Assembly: GCA_947305535.1 (NCBI GenBank) | Contig: CAMZDZ010000008.1 | Coordinates: forward strand, 1-32,656 | DNA: 32,656 bases | Source of the DNA: an uncultured Fibrobacter sp. | GTDB lineage: Bacteria > Fibrobacterota > Fibrobacteria > Fibrobacterales > Fibrobacteraceae | Reading direction: 5' to 3' | In this document: in pieces, positions 1 to 8,082 of the stretch | How the letters are laid out: every line of letters starts with the position of its first letter | Position numbering within the stretch: the stretch's first letter is position 1 | Position numbers and translations under genes: made by a program | Notes under the pieces: model-generated | The model's input: only the letters and a program-made list of their open reading frames with translations | The model's database searches: none | What the model was told of the DNA's origin: nothing

Positions 1-1
1 C

Positions 2-74
2 TGAGCTATGAAGGGCTCGAACCTTCGACCCACGCCTTAAAAGGGCGTTGCTCTACCAACTGAGCTAATAGCCC
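2..74 (-). tRNA. tRNA-Lys (anticodon UUU)
   Basis: Read on the minus strand, this 73-base segment folds as a complete cloverleaf. The acceptor stem GGGCTAT pairs with ATAGCTC (one G-T wobble). The D-arm contains TAGCTCAGTTGGTAGAGCA, the anticodon stem ACGCC/GGCGT encloses the loop CTTTTAA, giving anticodon TTT, and the T-arm carries GGTTCGA. The discriminator base is A, and CCA does not appear to be encoded, since only one more base (G) is visible before the window edge. It inserts lysine at AAA/AAG codons. A promoter-like element sits directly upstream. Confidence 0.95.
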
Positions 75-84
75 GAGCGAACCA

Positions 85-113
85 AATATACAAAAAAACG
101 CAAAATTTGTAAA
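85..113 (-). promoter_or_regulatory. Sigma-70-type promoter of tRNA-Lys
   Basis: On the minus strand a -35-like TTTACA (113-108) is followed after exactly 17 bases by a -10-like TATATT (90-85). The mature tRNA 5' end lies 10 bases beyond the hexamer, which is the distance expected if transcription starts at or just before the tRNA. The elements are seen directly; promoter activity is inferred. Confidence 0.65.
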
Positions 114-177
114 GGCAGAAGGCAAAAAAATGCAATTTGGCCCCTTCCGGATTAGGGGAATTTTCTAGATTTAGTGC

Positions 178-1194
178 ATGGACCTGTTGAAAAGAGTTTC
201 GTTTTGTGCCGCGCTCGTGTCGGCCGCGCCGGCCTTGTGCCATGCCTATTTTTCGCAAGACAATTCCGGCGAAGAAGCGTTCTCTTTCGTAAGCACGTTC
301 GACAGCCCGCGCAACGCCGCGCTCGAGCATTCGGCCGCCGCTCTGCCCAGCACCGACCCCACCATCTCGCAGCTGAACCTGGCCGCACTCCGCGTGCAGG
401 AAGGCAAGAACCACATTGTGGAAGCGCACTGGCAGACGGGCGACTTCGCCGAAAACCAGGGCTCCCTGTTCTACACGACAAAGTACAAGGACTACGCCAT
501 CCAGATTTCGTACAACTGGTACGACGTCGGCGAGATCCAGGGCGTCGACGAGAACGGCGAGTACACCAGCGAAAAATACAATCCCTTCGGGCACCTGTTC
601 ACGGCGGGGTTCGCCTTCCCGATGAAGCACATCCAGTTCGGTGCAGGCCTGAAGGTGGTCGCCGAGAAGCTCGCCGGGGAACGCAATACCGACAGAACAG
701 CCATCGGTGCCGCGTTCGACTGGGGCCTTGCCTGGCAGAACAGCAGCAACAGCCTCGGCCTCGCTCTTGCGGGCAGGGATTTCGGTTCCATGCTGCGCGA
801 CTACACGGACGACGGGCAGGACGACTTCTACGCGATGAGCCAGACGTTCACGGCTTCCGCGTTCTTCAAGCCCAAGAGCATCCGCCGACTCACGGTCCAC
901 ACGGCCACGGAATTCCCGCGCTTCACGCCGCCCATCCTCAACCTCGGTGCCGAATACGCGCTGGGCTCGAGCTTTACCGTCCGCGGCGGCTGGACTCGCA
1001 GCTGGCTCGACCTCGTCCGCGACGTCAAGGAACTCGCCGCGTCCAACAGCAGGCCCGACGAAGCCAACACGGCAAGGCTGTTCAGCCTCGGCCTCGGTTA
1101 CGCATCCGACCTTTTCGCGCTCGACTACGCGTTCTCGTACCTGGCCGAAGGGCTGGGCATGGAACACCGCATAGGGCTGCGGCTCGGCTTCTAG
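178..1194 (+). CDS. PorV/PorQ-like outer-membrane beta-barrel protein
   Basis: This 338-residue protein has a signal peptide (a basic start, then a hydrophobic stretch to about residue 23, ending ALCHA). The mature part alternates aromatic and polar residues as in transmembrane beta strands and ends in GLRLGF, with the terminal phenylalanine typical of barrels recognised by the BAM machinery. An early SPRNAALEHSAAALPSTD segment and a later GAGLKVVAEKL stretch resemble PorV/PorQ-type barrels, which in other bacteria assist type 9 secretion or surface attachment. The ATG follows a TAGATT element by six bases and no clear Shine-Dalgarno is visible, so the message may be nearly leaderless. A second gene follows after 10 bases. 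The barrel fold is likely; the specific role is uncertain. Confidence 0.6.
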   Translation: MDLLKRVSFCAALVSAAPALCHAYFSQDNSGEEAFSFVSTFDSPRNAALEHSAAALPSTDPTISQLNLAALRVQEGKNHIVEAHWQTGDFAENQGSLFYTTKYKDYAIQISYNWYDVGEIQGVDENGEYTSEKYNPFGHLFTAGFAFPMKHIQFGAGLKVVAEKLAGERNTDRTAIGAAFDWGLAWQNSSNSLGLALAGRDFGSMLRDYTDDGQDDFYAMSQTFTASAFFKPKSIRRLTVHTATEFPRFTPPILNLGAEYALGSSFTVRGGWTRSWLDLVRDVKELAASNSRPDEANTARLFSLGLGYASDLFALDYAFSYLAEGLGMEHRIGLRLGF

Positions 1195-1204
1195 GGATTC
1201 CGGC

Positions 1205-1945
1205 ATGCTCCGCCAGTTCGACGTCATCGTCGTGAGCGACAGGTTCAAGGCGGATCCCGCACAGGACACACAACAGTTTACCCCTCCCTTAACCGACCCC
1301 GCGCTCGGCTGGTTCTTTGTGGACAACATAAACAAGGGGCTGGAGAACAGCGAGGCGGAATGGATCGTCATCGCCACGGACCGCGTAGAGGTCACGCGCG
1401 AATTCCTGAACAGCCTGGCTGAATGCAACGCGTCCTTCCCCATGGCGGACGCGTTAGCCCCGCGAATCAAAGCGGCCGGGAAGTTCCACGGCGGCTCGAT
1501 TATCGCCAAAAACGGCGATTTTGTACAAATTTCCGAAAATTCGCCCATCCGCTTTGTCGCGGGCCCGCATCCTGACGTCGCGGCATTCAGCCGCCGCATC
1601 GTCCAGCGCACCGGCCGCGTCGACACGACTCTCCCGGCTCGCTTCCAGCTCACGGACTACGCGCTCCGTATGCTCCACGCGGGCGGAAGGATGCTGAGCG
1701 TCCCCTACCTCGTCATCGAGGGGGCCGCGGCAGGCGAAGCGCTCGACCCGAAGGAATACAACGCCGGCTGCGTCAGGACCTTGTACAAGGGTCTCGGCAT
1801 CGCCGCCGCCGGCAAGTTCGCGCTGCGCCACCCTGGTGCATGGCCCGCCCTTTTCAAGGGGCTCAAGGCGCTGAACGCCAAGAGGGAGGCGGCCATCTCG
1901 CTCAGCAAGATGACTCCCGAGATGCTGGCGGACATCAAGGAATAG
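1205..1945 (+). CDS. Uncharacterised protein with glycosyltransferase-like (GT-A) features
   Basis: This 246-residue protein is probably cytoplasmic: no signal peptide or membrane segment is seen. It opens with FDVIVVSDRF, followed by EWIVIATDRVEV at about residue 50 and FHGGSIIAKNG at about residue 95. These resemble the strand-plus-acidic pattern around the DxD site of GT-A glycosyltransferases, but a clean DxD is missing (ATDRVEV stands in its place). It follows the barrel gene by 10 bases with AGGGA as a likely ribosome site, so the two are probably co-transcribed. Glycosyltransferase genes follow immediately downstream, so a role in surface glycan synthesis fits the context. It could equally be an inactive relative or an unrelated family. 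Confidence 0.5.
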   Translation: MLRQFDVIVVSDRFKADPAQDTQQFTPPLTDPALGWFFVDNINKGLENSEAEWIVIATDRVEVTREFLNSLAECNASFPMADALAPRIKAAGKFHGGSIIAKNGDFVQISENSPIRFVAGPHPDVAAFSRRIVQRTGRVDTTLPARFQLTDYALRMLHAGGRMLSVPYLVIEGAAAGEALDPKEYNAGCVRTLYKGLGIAAAGKFALRHPGAWPALFKGLKALNAKREAAISLSKMTPEMLADIKE

Positions 1946-1965
1946 GCCGTTCCATGCGGCTTTTT
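1944..1965 (+). terminator. Probable rho-independent terminator after the 178-1945 gene pair
   Basis: AGGCCG (1944-1949) pairs with CGGCTT (1957-1962) around a 7-base loop, with one G-T wobble, and runs into a T tract to 1965. The hairpin begins within the stop codon of the upstream gene. The stem is short, so confidence is moderate. Confidence 0.5.
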
Positions 1966-1998
1966 CGTCTAAATTAACGGCAAAATTTGCGCCAGTTC

Positions 1999-3123
1999 CT
2001 AAGATTCGAGGGATTCGAGAATCGCATCGCCCGTGCGGCGCGCGAAGGCCGCGTTCGAGCAGTATTCCAGCAGTTCGGCCTTCCGGGCATCGTCGACGAC
2101 GTTTTCGCCCGCAAGCACGCGCTCGAGGATTTTCACGTACGCGGCGGCATCCGTCGGCGGATCCACCAGCGGAACGACTCCGTCCAGGTTCTCCTTCATG
2201 GCCGATGTCGCGGCGGCAACCGAGGGCGTCCCGCAGGCCAGCGCCTCGATGGGCGGCATGCCGAAGCCTTCCAGGAGCGACGGGTAGACCATCAGGTTCG
2301 CGTGGCGGTAGAAGTCGCGCAGTTCCTGCGCCTTGAACTCGGGGAAATGGAACACGTTCGAAAGCTTGTCGCGGTTGATGATCTGCGCGAGGCGTTCCGA
2401 GAACTTCCCCACGCGCACGAACGCCACGTCGGGGCAAAGGCGGGCCATCTCGAAATACGTCTCGATATTCTTGCGGGGCTCGTCGAGGCTCACGTTAAGG
2501 CATGCGGCCTTGTAGGCGGCCAGGCCGAACTTCTTGCGGAAAGCGGCGCGGGCGGATTCGTCCACCGGCTGTTCCGGCGGGCAGAAAAGGCGGGAATCGA
2601 TGGGGCAGCCGATGACCTTCCCCCTGGTCCCGGCGGTGCCGAAATGCGCCTCGGCCTCGGTTCGCGTCCAGCGGGAATTGTACACGTAGTAGTCCGACTT
2701 CACCGTGTCGCGGATAAAGAAGCGGTTCAGGATCTTGAACTTGAGGCTGTCCGGGTAGAGCGTCTCGGCGAACGTGTCGTGGACGAACATGACGGCCCTT
2801 GCCGACGGGCAGGCCGACTTCGCGACAGGGACGAGGAAGCCGAGTTCCGGGCGGATGAAGAAGACGACGTCGGGACTTTCGCGCCTGAGGATCTTCTTGA
2901 AGGGGCGGCGGAACGTGAAGAAGCCCACGTGCAGGGACGGGGCCCAGATTTCCAGGTTGTTGTGTGCGGAGTTCTTCCCGAAGAACTTGGGCGTCTTGAG
3001 CCAGAGCGTGTCGACGTCGAAGTCCGGCTCCAGGGCGTGCATGATGGACAGCGCAAGGCGACCGAAACTGGTGCATTCGTTCTTGTCGCAAACGAGCAAA
3101 ACCTTCTTTCGAGCGTTCATCAT
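1999..3123 (-). CDS. Glycosyltransferase family 4 (GT-B fold)
   Basis: This protein of about 374 residues transfers a sugar from an activated donor to a growing glycan. The N-terminal KKVLLVCDKNE strand is typical of GT-B enzymes. The C-terminal half carries SLDEPRKNIETYFE and the signature EGFGMPPIEALACGTPSV, whose two glutamates form the E-x7-E motif that binds the donor nucleotide-sugar in GT4 enzymes. Two adjacent ATGs (3123 and 3120) are possible. AGAGG lies three bases before the first and six before the second, so 3120 is slightly favoured; upstream in-frame extension to 3168 lacks support. It is divergent from the GT2 gene at 3234 and points towards the preceding pair. Sugar and linkage cannot be told from sequence. 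Confidence 0.85.
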   Translation of the reverse strand: MMNARKKVLLVCDKNECTSFGRLALSIMHALEPDFDVDTLWLKTPKFFGKNSAHNNLEIWAPSLHVGFFTFRRPFKKILRRESPDVVFFIRPELGFLVPVAKSACPSARAVMFVHDTFAETLYPDSLKFKILNRFFIRDTVKSDYYVYNSRWTRTEAEAHFGTAGTRGKVIGCPIDSRLFCPPEQPVDESARAAFRKKFGLAAYKAACLNVSLDEPRKNIETYFEMARLCPDVAFVRVGKFSERLAQIINRDKLSNVFHFPEFKAQELRDFYRHANLMVYPSLLEGFGMPPIEALACGTPSVAAATSAMKENLDGVVPLVDPPTDAAAYVKILERVLAGENVVDDARKAELLEYCSNAAFARRTGDAILESLES

Positions 3124-3233
3124 CGGCCTCTGCAGCAATCCTTTTACCTGACGGAAAACAAAATACAAATATAAATCAAAAACGGGTGTCTATAATCACA
3201 ACTTAAGCGGGCATTATTAACTATATTCAAAAC

Positions 3234-4175
3234 ATGGCTAGAATCTGCATCGTCCTTGCGACCTACAACGGGAAGAAGTATCTCCAGAAGATGCTCGATT
3301 CCCTGGTGACGCAAACCCGACCCGCAGACATGATTATCGCCGTGGACGACGGCTCCACCGACTCCACCATGAGCATCCTGGAACAGAACCTGGACCGGCT
3401 CCCGATGGAAATCGTCCGCTCCCCCAAGAACCAGGGCCACCGCGCCGCATTCTCGAGAGGTCTCGAGGAGGCCCGCCGCCGGCTGGGCAACGACGACTTC
3501 ATAGCGCTTGCCGACCAGGACGACATCTGGCTCCCCGAAAAGCTCGAAATCCTCGAAAAGGAAATCGAGGACGCAACGCTCGTCTACGGCGACGCCGAGG
3601 TCATCGACGGGAAGGGCGAAGTGATAGCCCCCTCGTGGCGCGCGCACTCGAACATCGACACGCGCAACAGCATGCGCCGCCAGATAGCGGGAATCAACAA
3701 CGTCACGGGCTGCCTTTCGCTGTTCCGCGCAAGCCTCCTGTCCCTGGTGCTCCCCATTCCGGAAAACGTCACGGTTCACGACCGCTGGGTCGCCATGTAC
3801 GCCCACAAGAACGGCGGCATCAAGGCAATCCCGCAGAAGGTCGCCCAGTACAGGATTCACGGCAACAACGCCGTCGGCGGCGCACGCCAGCCTTCCATGA
3901 GCGAGACGCTTTCGACACAGCAGAAATGGATCGAGGAAATCCTCTGCCACAGGCACGACATGCACCTCACCCACGGCGAGGCCCGCTTCGCCGAGAGGCT
4001 CCTCGAGATTACGCTCCGCCGCCAGGTGGAAAGCTTCATCCCCTCCGCGGTGCCCTGGGTGTTCGCGAACCGCAACCTGCTTTTCCTCAAGGCGGACGCC
4101 ATAACCACGTTCAAGCGCGTCCTCTTCACGGCCGTGGGGCTCCCCCTCGCCCAAAAAATTTTCGGTAAGGACTGA
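3234..4175 (+). CDS. Glycosyltransferase family 2, rhamnosyltransferase-like
   Basis: This 313-residue GT-A enzyme shows IVLATYNG at the N-terminus, VDDGSTDST (nucleotide-binding acidic residues) at about residue 38, and ALADQDDIWLPEKL near residue 87, the DxD-containing metal/donor site. Further on, VTGCLSLFRA, VHDRW and YRIHGNNAVGG match the acceptor half of rhamnosyltransferase-like GT2 proteins. It opens a plus-strand operon: its TGA overlaps the next ATG by one base, implying translational coupling. A TATATT element ends six bases before the ATG and no Shine-Dalgarno is evident, so a leaderless start is possible. The sugar specificity is inferred only from overall resemblance. Confidence 0.85.
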   Translation: MARICIVLATYNGKKYLQKMLDSLVTQTRPADMIIAVDDGSTDSTMSILEQNLDRLPMEIVRSPKNQGHRAAFSRGLEEARRRLGNDDFIALADQDDIWLPEKLEILEKEIEDATLVYGDAEVIDGKGEVIAPSWRAHSNIDTRNSMRRQIAGINNVTGCLSLFRASLLSLVLPIPENVTVHDRWVAMYAHKNGGIKAIPQKVAQYRIHGNNAVGGARQPSMSETLSTQQKWIEEILCHRHDMHLTHGEARFAERLLEITLRRQVESFIPSAVPWVFANRNLLFLKADAITTFKRVLFTAVGLPLAQKIFGKD

Positions 4176-5293
4176 TGCGCATCGGTATTGACATAAAGTG
4201 CCTCCGCTACAACAACGCCGGAATCGGGCGTTACCTGCGCTGCATTCTCGACGCCCTGCAAAGGATAGACAACCGCAACGAGTACCTGCTGTTCGCCCCG
4301 TCCAACACGCCGTTCGAGCCTACCGCCCCGAACTTCAAGGTGAAGGTCTGCAAGAGCGAAATCAAGCTCCCCGGCATCCTGTGGCAGCAGAGCACGCTTC
4401 CCGGAATCATCCGCGAGAACGACCTCGACATTTTCTGGGGGCCGGAACAGACGCTCCCCGTCGGCAATACCGGCAAGACCATCCGCGTGCTGACCGTGCA
4501 CGACCTCGTGTACAAGCGCTACCCCGAGACGATGGTCAAGAGCGTCCTCTGGGTCAACAAGATTTTCGGAAACAAGTCGATAGACGTGGCCGACGCCATT
4601 TTCTCGGATTCGGAGTTCACGAAGAACGAAATACTCCATTTTTTCCCTGAAATCGACAAGGAAAAGATCCACGTGGTGCACTGCGGTGCCGCCGCGACGC
4701 TCGTCCAGCCTACCGGCCGCAAGCTGCGCCAGGGCCGCCTGCTCTTTGTCGGCAGCCTGGAACCGCGCAAGAACCTGCCCGCGCTGGTCCGCGCGCTCGA
4801 GATTTTGCATGCCGACGGCCTCGACATCCCGCTTTCTATCACCGGCCCCAAGGGCTGGAAGAACCAGACCATCTTCGGCATTCTCGAAAAATCGCCCGTC
4901 GCGGGAAACATCACGCACCTGGGCTTTGTCAGCGAGGAGGAACTCCGCGAGCTTTACGACACCTGCGCGGCGCTCGTCTTCCCCTCCTTCTACGAGGGTT
5001 TCGGGCTGCCCGTCATCGAGGCGCTCGCCCACAGGATGCCCGTGCTGACGACCAAGGGCAGCGTTATGGAGGAGGTCGCCGGGAAATTTGCCACGTACTT
5101 CGACGCGGGCGACCCGCAGTCCATCGCCAACGCCATCAGGGATTTCTGGAACCGCAGGGAAGCGGCCGAACAGGAACTTCTGCAGGAGGAATCCGGGCTT
5201 GAAGAACTCCTGCACCGCTTCAGCTGGGAGAACACGGCTACGAAGCTCCTCGGCTATCTGGAGGAACTCGTCAGGAACGGGAGGCGTCCATGA
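4175..5293 (+). CDS. Glycosyltransferase family 4, mannosyltransferase-like
   Basis: This 372-residue GT-B enzyme starts MRIGIDIKCLRYNNAGIGRY, typical of WbaZ/MtfB-like GT4 proteins. It continues with LTVHDLVYKRYPE, VGSLEPRKNLPALVRALE (donor-binding domain start, about residue 190) and EGFGLPVIEALAHRMPVL, with the E-x7-E pair. No signal peptide is present; it should act at the cytoplasmic face of the inner membrane. The start overlaps the upstream stop (TGATG) and its own stop overlaps the next start (ATGA), so it is the second member of a tightly coupled glycan-synthesis operon. Mannose specificity is a guess from the nearest recognisable family. Confidence 0.85.
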   Translation: MRIGIDIKCLRYNNAGIGRYLRCILDALQRIDNRNEYLLFAPSNTPFEPTAPNFKVKVCKSEIKLPGILWQQSTLPGIIRENDLDIFWGPEQTLPVGNTGKTIRVLTVHDLVYKRYPETMVKSVLWVNKIFGNKSIDVADAIFSDSEFTKNEILHFFPEIDKEKIHVVHCGAAATLVQPTGRKLRQGRLLFVGSLEPRKNLPALVRALEILHADGLDIPLSITGPKGWKNQTIFGILEKSPVAGNITHLGFVSEEELRELYDTCAALVFPSFYEGFGLPVIEALAHRMPVLTTKGSVMEEVAGKFATYFDAGDPQSIANAIRDFWNRREAAEQELLQEESGLEELLHRFSWENTATKLLGYLEELVRNGRRP

Positions 5294-6207
5294 AGACCGC
5301 CATCGTCCTGGTCACGTACAACGGCTGGCCCATCACGGAGAACTGCCTCGCCGACCTCGCCGCGCTCCCGCAGGACGACTTCGTAGTCGCCGTGGCCGAC
5401 AACGCGAGCACCGACGGCACCGTGGAGAACATCCGCAGCAAGTTCCCGCACGTGAGGGTGTACCCCCTGCCGGAAAACATCGGCTTCGGGCGCGCCAACA
5501 ACGCGGCAGTCCAGGGGCTCAAGGACGACGGCATCAAGTTCGACGCCCTGTGCCTTTTGAACAACGACACCCGCCTCGACCCGGCCGCCATCGTGGAATT
5601 GCGCAGGTCCCTGACCGAGGCGCAGACCCGGTTCGGCGACGCCATCGTGGTGCCCACCGTGCGCAACAGCGACGGCACACCGCAGCACAACTATTTCGCC
5701 AAGATCAACCCGCTGCAGTTTTTCTTGAACGCTTTCAGGCTGGAATCCAGTGCGGCCAAGCACCTGGAAGGCGTTCCCGAGCTCTGCCCCGACACGACAT
5801 TCTACAAGACGTACTGGGCGAGCGCCGTATGCTGGATGATGCCCGCGAACCTGTTCGGCATGCTGGGCGGCTTCGACGAGAAGATTTTCATGTACTACGA
5901 GGACTGGGATTTCGCGAAGCGCGCCATCGACATCGGCTACAAGTTCTACATCCAGAGCAAGTGCAGCATCATCCACCTGGGCGGCGGTTCGGCCAAGAGC
6001 AGCCTGAGCCGGGCGCTCCAGCACGACAGGTCGCAGGAATACGTTTTCGGCAAGCACATGGGCCAGAAGGGAGTCAAGCTCTCCAGGGCCTTCCGCGTCT
6101 GCCGCAGCTTCATGCGGCTTGTCCCCGTGTGCGCCTTCGCCCTGTTCAACAGAAAATTCGCGGAATACGCCAAGAACCACCTGACCTTGCTGAAGGAAGC
6201 CCTATGA
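5290..6207 (+). CDS. Glycosyltransferase family 2
   Basis: This 305-residue GT-A enzyme contains TAIVLVTYNGW at the N-terminus, ADNASTDGTVENI at about residue 36, ENIGFGRANN, and LLNNDTRLDP, which holds the metal-binding aspartates near residue 96. A later GGFDEKIFMYYEDWDF block is the characteristic ED motif of GT2 proteins, where an acidic residue acts as base on the acceptor. It overlaps the upstream gene by four bases (ATGA) and the downstream Wzi-like gene by another ATGA, so the three transferases and the barrel are translated as one chain. The family is clear; the sugar is unknown. Confidence 0.87.
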   Translation: MKTAIVLVTYNGWPITENCLADLAALPQDDFVVAVADNASTDGTVENIRSKFPHVRVYPLPENIGFGRANNAAVQGLKDDGIKFDALCLLNNDTRLDPAAIVELRRSLTEAQTRFGDAIVVPTVRNSDGTPQHNYFAKINPLQFFLNAFRLESSAAKHLEGVPELCPDTTFYKTYWASAVCWMMPANLFGMLGGFDEKIFMYYEDWDFAKRAIDIGYKFYIQSKCSIIHLGGGSAKSSLSRALQHDRSQEYVFGKHMGQKGVKLSRAFRVCRSFMRLVPVCAFALFNRKFAEYAKNHLTLLKEAL

Positions 6208-7658
6208 GCAATCCACAACGCAAATCGCACCCGTCTTTCGCCACCCTAGCGCTTTCGGTCTCGATGGCGACGCTCGCGACGCAGGCCGGCGCGTTCCAGG
6301 GCTTCGACGACTCGACCGCGTTCACGCTCTCGGACACCACGCGGGGTGCGCTCGTGAACCTCCACGCGCAACTGCTCGATTCCGCCGCCATCACGAACCT
6401 TTCGGGAGCCCCGACGCACTACGACAACTCGGCGTCGGTACGCGTATTCCTCGACGGCAAGTTTACGGACGCCTTCCATTTTGCGGCCCGCGTCAAGGTG
6501 AGCACGGACCACACGAACAGGGACATCGCGGACCATTTCTACAACCCGAACGAGGGCATCCCCTACAACAAGCAGAGCGAGAACAAGCGCACATGGGACC
6601 TCTTCGCGGCCAACGCGCGTTACGACATCGCCCCGCTCGGCCTCCTTGCGGGATTTGATTACCTGGAAGCGGGCCCCGCACGCCGCCACCACGTGATCAT
6701 GCGCGGGGAAAACAGCTTCTACCGTCCGTGGCAAGACAGCAGCAGCCGCATATACGACCCGGCACCCACGCCGTACTTCGGCTACGAATTCACGCTGGGG
6801 CCCATTACCTACACGCAGCACGCCGCCAAACTGTTCGAGAAGAAGAACGCGGGCAAGTACTTCCACAACCACCGCCTCGCGATGAACCTGCCCTTCGACA
6901 TCACGCTCGGCCTTTCGGAGACGGCCCTCTACGGGACCACCACGGAAGAACCGGGAACCAACCCGAACGCCGACGCCGAATACGCCACTCGCGAAATGGA
7001 ATGGGCTTACGTCATCCCGTTCGTCCCCTACGTCTTCGAGGAACACCTCCTCGGCGACAAGGACAACATCTCGCTCGCGTTCGACCTGAGCGTAAAGACC
7101 ATCCGTAACTGGGAACTGTACGCGGAACTCCTCTGGGACGACATGAAGTCGCCGACGTCCATGTTCGACGATTCCTGGTGGGGCAACAAGTGGGCGGCGA
7201 CGGTCGGCATCGCCCGCGACGACCTGCACCTGGGCCCGGTGACGCTCGACTGGTTCACGGAATACACGCGCATCGAGCCGTGGGTCTACACGCACCACAA
7301 GGGCGGCGGATACACCTACGCAAACTACGCGCAGAGCCTGGGCAGCGACCTCGGCCCCAACAGCCAGGAATTCCACGGAGAACTCAGCGCCAAGTGGAAA
7401 TTTGTCAAGGGGACGCTCATCGCGGGCGCCATCGCCAAGGACACGGCATTCGGCGGGAACATCGCCGACATCCACGGCCCCGAGGACCGCACCGACAAGA
7501 AGTTCATGAACGACGATTCCACGATACGTTACGAGGAACTCGGCGGCGCGCTCGCCATCACGCCTTGGTACTGGGCGACGCTGAAAACGTCGTACACGCG
7601 CTTCTTTGGCGACTACGAAGGTTTCCGGGCGACTTTGTCCGGCTCAATCCAGTTCTAG
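6204..7658 (+). CDS. Wzi-like capsule-assembly outer-membrane protein
   Basis: This 484-residue protein has a signal peptide ending near QAGA (about residue 30), many short aromatic-rich strands and a terminal phenylalanine (SGSIQF), as expected for an outer-membrane barrel. Around residues 350-390 it has EYTRIEPWVYTH followed by YTYANYAQSLGSDLGPNS. This closely resembles the conserved Y-x-NY-x-Q-x-LG-x-x-LG-x-N block of Wzi-family proteins, which anchor or organise surface polysaccharide. The ATG overlaps the last glycosyltransferase stop by four bases, tying it to the glycan operon. A longer in-frame reading upstream exists but runs through the GT genes in another frame. Its stop shares the palindrome CTAG with the stop of the opposing gene. 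Confidence 0.7.
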   Translation: MSNPQRKSHPSFATLALSVSMATLATQAGAFQGFDDSTAFTLSDTTRGALVNLHAQLLDSAAITNLSGAPTHYDNSASVRVFLDGKFTDAFHFAARVKVSTDHTNRDIADHFYNPNEGIPYNKQSENKRTWDLFAANARYDIAPLGLLAGFDYLEAGPARRHHVIMRGENSFYRPWQDSSSRIYDPAPTPYFGYEFTLGPITYTQHAAKLFEKKNAGKYFHNHRLAMNLPFDITLGLSETALYGTTTEEPGTNPNADAEYATREMEWAYVIPFVPYVFEEHLLGDKDNISLAFDLSVKTIRNWELYAELLWDDMKSPTSMFDDSWWGNKWAATVGIARDDLHLGPVTLDWFTEYTRIEPWVYTHHKGGGYTYANYAQSLGSDLGPNSQEFHGELSAKWKFVKGTLIAGAIAKDTAFGGNIADIHGPEDRTDKKFMNDDSTIRYEELGGALAITPWYWATLKTSYTRFFGDYEGFRATLSGSIQF

Positions 7659-8077
7659 AAAAGTGCGGCTATTTCCGCATCGTCACGGCAGGCAAGCGCC
7701 TTCGCCTTCCATTCCTTGTTCAAAATGAGGCGTGCCATCTCGGCGATGGCCTGGGTATGCACGGTCGCGGATTCCGCCGGAGAAAGGAGCAGGCACATGA
7801 ACTGCGCCGTCTCCCTGCCGGGAATGGTCACTCCCGAAAAGCCTTCCGATGCGACGACAAACGCCATCAGCGGCTCGGGCAGCCCCGGGACGCGCGTATG
7901 CGGCAACAAAAGGCCGTCACCCATGTAGACTCCCTGCGACACGCGTTCCGAAAGCTTGGTCCACGCGGCGATGGAATCGAATTCGTGGGGAGCGTTCACA
8001 AGGGCTTCGTAAGCGAGGCCCAGCGCACGCCCGAAATCCACGGATCCAGAATAAAACTTGCAAGATATCGGTTTCAT
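7655..8077 (-). CDS. PTS EIIA type-2 (fructose/nitrogen-type) domain protein
   Basis: This 140-residue single-domain protein resembles EIIA of the fructose/mannitol and nitrogen-related phosphotransferase systems. The segment GVYMGDGLLLPHTRV puts a histidine at residue 60 in the position that receives phosphate from HPr (compare the family's IAIPHG). A later VHTQAIAEMARLIL helix also fits. No EI, HPr, EIIB or EIIC gene is nearby, so it may be a regulatory protein like PtsN rather than part of a sugar transporter. It starts five bases after the AmgK-like kinase stop and is probably co-transcribed with it. It converges with the Wzi-like gene, sharing a four-base CTAG containing both stop codons. 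Confidence 0.75.
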   Translation of the reverse strand: MKPISCKFYSGSVDFGRALGLAYEALVNAPHEFDSIAAWTKLSERVSQGVYMGDGLLLPHTRVPGLPEPLMAFVVASEGFSGVTIPGRETAQFMCLLLSPAESATVHTQAIAEMARLILNKEWKAKALACRDDAEIAALF

Positions 8078-8082
8078 GAGGC

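Noticed and set aside
37-1653. A 538-codon minus-strand frame opposite the first two genes
   Set aside because: It is a GC-skew shadow: Arg/Val/Glu-rich without domains, and it overlaps the tRNA. The plus-strand frame has a signal peptide and barrel features.
5088-7658. A single 856-codon plus-strand reading frame
   Set aside because: Its first two-fifths lie out of frame across the clear GT4 and GT2 genes and have no family features; only the part from 6204 onward is a real protein (signal peptide, barrel, Wzi-like motifs).
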